DNA of 64,000 nt from Carnegiea gigantea (Eukaryota > Streptophyta > Magnoliopsida > Caryophyllales > Cactaceae): contig JAKOGI010002995.1 in NCBI GenBank assembly GCA_029747015.1, positions 1 through 64,000 of the forward strand. Direction: 5' to 3'. Positions 59,877 through 64,000 of the stretch are shown here, piece after piece. Positions within the stretch are counted from its first letter, which is position 1, and every line of letters begins with the position of its first letter. Below the pieces are notes generated by a model. The model was not told the DNA's origin, did not search any database, and saw only the letters and a program-made list of their open reading frames with translations. A program made the position numbers and the translations under genes.

Positions 59877-60324
59877 CTCCCTCCGTCCCAATTTAATTGC
59901 TTGTTATTCCTTTTTTAGTTGTCCCTAAATATTTGCGTGGTTTCTATATATATACATAAAATTAATGTTCTTTTCCTTCTTTGCCCTTTTATAATTTAAA
60001 ATAATTTATTAAACTTAAGTTATAACCATTTGACCACTATAGCACCAATAATGAATGTGTGGCACAGATTTCGTAACCTTCCGGTTCATAAGTGCCATGA
60101 GCTTTGTAAAAATCATCCACTTAGAAGTAAAATTTTCTTTTACCAAAGTACAATGGCTATAGAATTGAAGTCAATTTTTTTAATGTACATTTATTTTTAG
60201 CCTATTTTTTTAATAAATCTATTTCTTTACCTAAGAGGTATTGTAGAGAATTTCATATCTTATTGACTGATTTCTTAAGATCCGTGTTTTGTCTACCCAT
60301 GCAATTAAATTGGGGCAGAGAGAG
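59877..60324. mobile_element. Stowaway-like MITE (448 bp) with TA duplication
   Basis: Terminal inverted repeats CTCCCTCCGTCCCAATTTAA and the complement of TTAAATTGGGGCAGAGAGAG match at 21 of 24 positions over the 24-bp ends. Flanked by TA at 59875-59876 and 60325-60326. Non-coding, AT-rich, would depend on a Tc1/mariner-type transposase. It sits in the untranslated leader of the Athila element. Confidence 0.92.
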
Positions 60325-60334
60325 TATTAGGCTG

Positions 60335-60830
60335 CTTTATTATGTTACTAAGTTGTGGCTTGATTTAGTGCATTCCTTGAGTTTTCAAAAATCCAAAAAA
60401 ATTGGAAAAGCCTAAAATTGAATTAAAAAATTAGAAAAACTTGAAATATTTTTAAAAACCTCAAAAATAAAGTGGCAAGTTTATGTTTCCTGCAGTTTGA
60501 GCACTTTTCTTTTTCTTAATTTCGTTCTTATTAGTTGCTTATACTTTGACTTACTTTGTTTATTCATTATTAGTTGTGATTTATTTAGTTCATTTCTTGA
60601 AAAAATCCAAAAACCCATAAAAATTTAGAAAAAACTTGAGACTCCAAAAAAGTTTGATTGAAAAACTCTAAAAATAAATAACTATTTGATTTGGATGCCT
60701 TTTGTTTGTAAATCATCTTTAGGGTTGAGAAACATTTTGATTTGATTTTGTGCTTAAGAAAAAGGGAAAAACAATTAGAAAATCCAAAAATCCAAAAAAA
60801 ATAGAAAGAGAAAAGACCAAAAATAGGACC
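60335..60830 (+). repeat. Athila leader with diverged direct repeat
   Basis: Two diverged copies, about 60340-60480 and 60560-60700, each running from TTAGTTGTGATTTATTTAGT-like sequence through AAAAATCCAAAAA and TTAGAAAAACTTGA to CTCAAAAATAAA. Non-coding, A-rich, typical of the region before Athila gag. Confidence 0.6.
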
Positions 60831-60853
60831 TTTTCTGAAGGTCTCGGCTTTAT

Positions 60854-62194
60854 ATGACTAGTTGGATTAGAGACCCTGAAAATCAAAGACTCATTAGAAG
60901 TGAGCTCAACCCTCACTTAGAACCCGAACCTAAACCTAAGCTTGAGTTAGAGAATATGACACATGAACGAACTTTAAGTGATATTTTCTATCCTCCTATG
61001 ATTGCTTTGCCATTATGCTTGGTTATGCCAAATCTTGCTCCAAATGTGACCTTTGAATTAAAACTCTGTTTTGCTCAGATGCTCCCTAAATTTACAGGTT
61101 TAGAGGATACTTATTTATTTTTGAGGGAATTCAAAGAAGTTTGTTCTATGATGCATATTCCTAATATTCCCATTGATGTTGTATGAATGAAATTGATTCA
61201 TTTTGCTTTAAAAGATTCTGCTAGATGTTGAATGTATGGCTTGTTTGCTAATTCTGTTAATTCTTGGAATGATTTCGTAAGATTGTTCTCAGGAAAATAT
61301 TTTCCTAATGCTAAGACTGTTAAGCTGAGGAATGAAATCAATCAATTTGTACAACTTGATAGGGAACCATTTTGGAAATATTTTGATAGGTTCAAAACTT
61401 TGTTAGCCCAATGTTTCCACCATGGTTTAGACCAAGTACGATTGTGCCAGACTGTATACGAAGGACTTGACCAGCAGACTAGGACCATGGTAGAGTCTAT
61501 GTGTGAGGGTGGCTTTCTTTCTAAGAGCGCCACAGCTACTTGGGAGTTTTTAGAGGACTTGGCTGAGAAAACCATGCAATAGAAAACTGCTCGTGATGAC
61601 AACCTGAGTTCTAGGATTGCAAAGGATAGGTTGCATTATGTTTCAGATGCAACTCACTTAGAGTCTAAGATTGTTGTTTTAGAAAACATGCTGAAGGGAT
61701 TTTCTCCCCAGATGTCCCGGTTATCTCAGACATCTACAGTGCCTTGTTCTCATTGCCAGGCCCTAGATCATTCTTTTAGTGCTTGTCCTTATTTTGCTCA
61801 TCAGTTAGCAACTGAACAAGAGTAAGCAAGTATTGCCTTTCAGAGCTCTAAGAATGACCCCTTCTCCCCTTTTTACAACCCAGGGTGGAGATATCACCCT
61901 AACTTTTCATGGAACAGTAGACCAAATGCTACGGTTCCTAACTCTCCACCTAGGATGTTTCCTCGAAACAACTCCCAAGCTATCTCTTATCCTTCAAATT
62001 CCTTTCAAAGATCGACTTTTTCAGGCGTAACCAATGCACGTAGACCTCTAGCTCCCATAGCTCATGTTCAACTTCCTCCTGGTTATGCGGATATTGGTAA
62101 ATTAGAAAGGAGAATTAATAACAATGTGGAGAGAATGATTAATGCTAACATGAAAAGAATGACGAGAATGATGACCGAACAGTTTCCCAGTTAG
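60854..62194 (+). pseudogene. Athila gag
   Basis: Starts MTSWIRDPENQRLIRSELNP at 60854. The capsid-like part has MLPKFTGLEDTYLFLREFKE and VCSMMHIPNIPID; after stops near 61186 and 61228 it continues MYGLFANSVNSWNDFVRLFS, GKYFPNAKTVKLRNEINQFV, LDREPFWKYFDRFKTLLAQC. A single CCHC knuckle CSHCQALDHSFSAC lies near 61746-61787, then PGWRYHPNFSW in a Pro/Asn-rich tail, ending about 62194. Four in-frame stops (61186, 61228, 61580 and 61823 area). The one-base-change look of these stops suggests fairly modest decay. Confidence 0.92.
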
Positions 62195-62523
62195 CATCAT
62201 CTTTCAGGGAACCAGGTACTTTTCCGAGTCAACCTGAGGTGAACCCTAAAGGTCATGCCTTCCCTTCTTCTGGTAACCCTAGTGAGCATGTGAGGAAAGT
62301 GAATGTAGTTATATTACTCCGTTCTAGTTGTGAGGTTGATAATTAAGTGAGAAATCCTAATGAACCTTGCAGGTATCCTTTCTAATTCTTCCAAAATTTT
62401 TCTTCCTCTACTCCTCTAGAGACTGGTTCATCCAGCCAGTCAGGGGATGCTACTGATGGTGTCCCCAATGCTTTAGATAGTCCTTCCCCTCCTAAGTTAC
62501 CTTCTAAAAAAGAGGCGCTTAAA
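62195..62523 (+). pseudogene. Athila gag-protease linker
   Basis: Ser/Pro-rich low-complexity coding with frame breaks, leading into the protease reading. No domain. Confidence 0.5.
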
Positions 62524-63195
62524 GTGAAAGACTCCTCTAACTTGGTAAATTTTTCACCTTCTAAAGATTCTTCCTCCCCTTCTTCTGAGAAAATTCTGAT
62601 GCCTTTACCTCCTTTTCCCCACAGGCTAAAGAAGAAAGATCAAGATCATATTGAGAAGTTAAGAGAGACCTTCTCTCAACTAAAGATCAACATTCCCTTG
62701 CTCGATGCTATTCAACAAATGCCTCCATATGGTAGATTCTTAAAGAAGCTATGTACGATCAAGAGAGCAACTGGTGTACCTAAGAACGCTTTCTTGACCT
62801 CTGGTGCTAATTCTATCCTTTCTCCAATCTTGATGAAGTATAAGGACCCCGGTTGCCCTACTGTGTCTATAGTCATAGGAGACCAACTTATTCACAGAGC
62901 ATTACTTGATCTAGGGGCTAATATTAACTTGATGCCCTTTACTGAGTATGAAAGGCTAGAGTTAGGTGAGCTGAAACCTGTCAAGATGGTTATTCAACTG
63001 ACCGATAGATCGACTAGGGTGCCTAGGGGGATATTCGAGGATGTGCTGATTAGAGTGGGTGAATTCATTTACCCAGTGGACTTTGTTGTGATTGTAACTG
63101 AGAAGGTATCCAACTTAGTTAGTCACGTTCCTGTGATTCCAGGGCATCCTTTCTTGGCCACTGCAGTGCCCTCATTAATTACAGAAATGGTATGA
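62524..63195 (+). pseudogene. Athila protease region of gag-pol
   Basis: Open for 223 codons. N-terminal Ser/Pro-rich stretch, then MPLPPFPHRLKKKDQDHIEK, LKINIPLLDAIQQMPPYGRF, then the retropepsin domain with HRALLDLGANINLMPFTEYE (active-site Asp-Leu-Gly-Ala, the form usual in Athila), PRGIFEDVLIRVGEFIYPVD and the closing VPVIPGHPFLATA. It cuts the polyprotein. The reading is continuous with gag and RT as one polyprotein; the ATG at 62524 is internal. Though open itself, the element around it is broken. Confidence 0.9.
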
Positions 63196-63509
63196 TGAGA
63201 CTGTCTTTTGGTAACATGATTGTAGAATTGAACATCTTTAACATGCAAAGACAGCCTTCTGGATTTGATGATATGGAATTTTCTGCTTTTAACTGCGTAG
63301 GAGATTCTATATTCGATGATGCTTTTGATGATTTATTTGCTACTGAGCATGAGTCATTTCTTATAGATAATGAGCCTGAATATTATGTGTTTGAATTTGT
63401 TGACTTATGCTCTACTGCTGATTGTCTACTCACTGCTATTTCTGAATCTGCTACTGAATCTGTTTCCCCTGTTACTCTTGAATTGAAACCTCTTCCTAAC
63501 TCTCTTTAG
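63192..63509 (+). pseudogene. Athila protease-RT linker
   Basis: Open frame starting MMRLSFGNMIVELNIFNMQR. The first 20 residues (LSFGNMxVELNIFN) are the usual end of the Athila protease; the rest is an acidic linker (DDMEFSAFNCVGDSIFDDAF) found before RT. The overlap with the preceding frame at ATGATGA shows a one-base shift that separates it from the protease. Confidence 0.8.
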
Positions 63510-64000
63510 TGTGCATTTCTAGGACCCGATGAATCCTTACCTGTTATAATTGCTTTTGACCTAGGCCGGGACCAAGAGGACAAACTAATTACTTTACCTA
63601 GGGAGAACAAGGAAGCTCTAGGATGGACTTTAGGGAACATCAAGGGTATTAGTCCTTCTATTGTGCAACATAGAATTCATATAGAGGACAATGCTAAGCC
63701 CTACCGTAACCGCCAAAGGCGTTTGAATCCCACTTAACAGGAAGTAGTTAAAAAGAAAGTGTTGAAATGGTTAGACCATGGGATTATCTATCCCATTTCT
63801 AATAGTAGGTGGGTTAGCCCTGTTCAGGTTGTTCCTAAGAAAATCGATATTACCATGATTAGGAATGATAAGAACGAGTTAGTCCCTACTCGAGTTCAAT
63901 CTGGGTGGTGTGTGTGTGTATAGATTATAGAAAATTGAATGCTGCTACTAGGAAAAACCATTTTTCCCTCCCCTTCTTGGATCAAATGCTAAAGAGGTTG
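63510..64000 (+). pseudogene. Athila reverse transcriptase, N-terminal part, cut by window end
   Basis: After a stop at 63507-63509: DQEDKLITLPRENKEALGWT, IKGISPSIVQHRIHIEDNAK, PYRNRQRRLNPT*QEVVKKK, LKWLDHGIIYPISNSRWVSP, VQVVPKK, then LVPTRVQSGW. The next block is out of frame: DYRKLNAATRKNHFSLPFLD and QMLKRL. The shift falls in a GTGTGTGTGT run (63908-63918), as if the short repeat had gained two bases. The catalytic block lies outside the window. Confidence 0.9.

Larger units (their letters stand above)
58160..64000 (+). mobile_element. Athila-type Ty3/gypsy element, 5' part, runs off the window
   Basis: 5' LTR (about 58160-59803), Asp-tRNA primer-binding site, long leader with a Stowaway-like MITE, then gag, protease, a linker ORF and the beginning of RT, all on the + strand. 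The Tat reading stops at its left edge, so it appears to have inserted into the Tat, but the right flank and its target duplication are outside the window. Gag has stops and RT a frameshift. Confidence 0.9.

Overview
This window is intergenic DNA from a large, AT-rich plant nuclear genome. It holds no intact host gene. The evidence is typical plant Ty3/gypsy lineages (a Tat element, Tekay/Del chromoviruses and an Athila element), initiator-Met and Asp tRNA primer-binding sites, a Stowaway-like MITE, a plant LINE fragment and a plant-mobile-domain (PMD) sequence. A dicot is likely, but the species cannot be named from the sequence.

Layout. 1-2836 is dominated by long AT and GTAT microsatellites. 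2837-5846 is non-coding with degenerate tandem repeats and may be the LTR-side end of the oldest element. 5847-7480 is a broken, intron-bearing PMD gene on the + strand. From 18927 to about 58157 runs one old Tat-type element on the minus strand. Its pol is cut into four pieces (18927-19809, 31080-31478, 43083-44145, 55520-58157) by later insertions. Read right to left they restore the order protease, RT, RNase H, second RNase H, integrase. The PMD gene lies beyond the 3' end of that pol in opposite orientation, the arrangement described for extra antisense ORFs of Tat elements.

Four chromovirus-type elements are nested in or beside the Tat. E1 (10254-18921, +) has TSD ATAGG. A (19810-31079, -) has no clean TSD. 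B (31484-43077, -) has TSD GTATT. C (44151-55514, -) has TSD CATAT. E1 keeps only a zinc-knuckle remnant, integrase and chromodomain. A and B keep only gag and a piece of protease and share the same internal deletion junction, so they look like a non-autonomous gag-only family. C is a nearly complete but stop-ridden gag-pol element with an extra acidic ORF upstream of gag. At the right, an Athila element (about 58160 to beyond the window, +) starts inside the Tat. It carries a Stowaway-like MITE in its leader and runs into RT at the window edge.

The LTRs of A and B (4.2-4.8 kb) have a TATA box about 790 bp from the start, so most of each LTR would be transcribed leader. That leader holds a 60-bp satellite, an array of small hairpins with compensatory changes, and an invariant 16-nt hairpin. 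No part of the window looks like a functional gene; every coding region carries stops, frameshifts or deletions.
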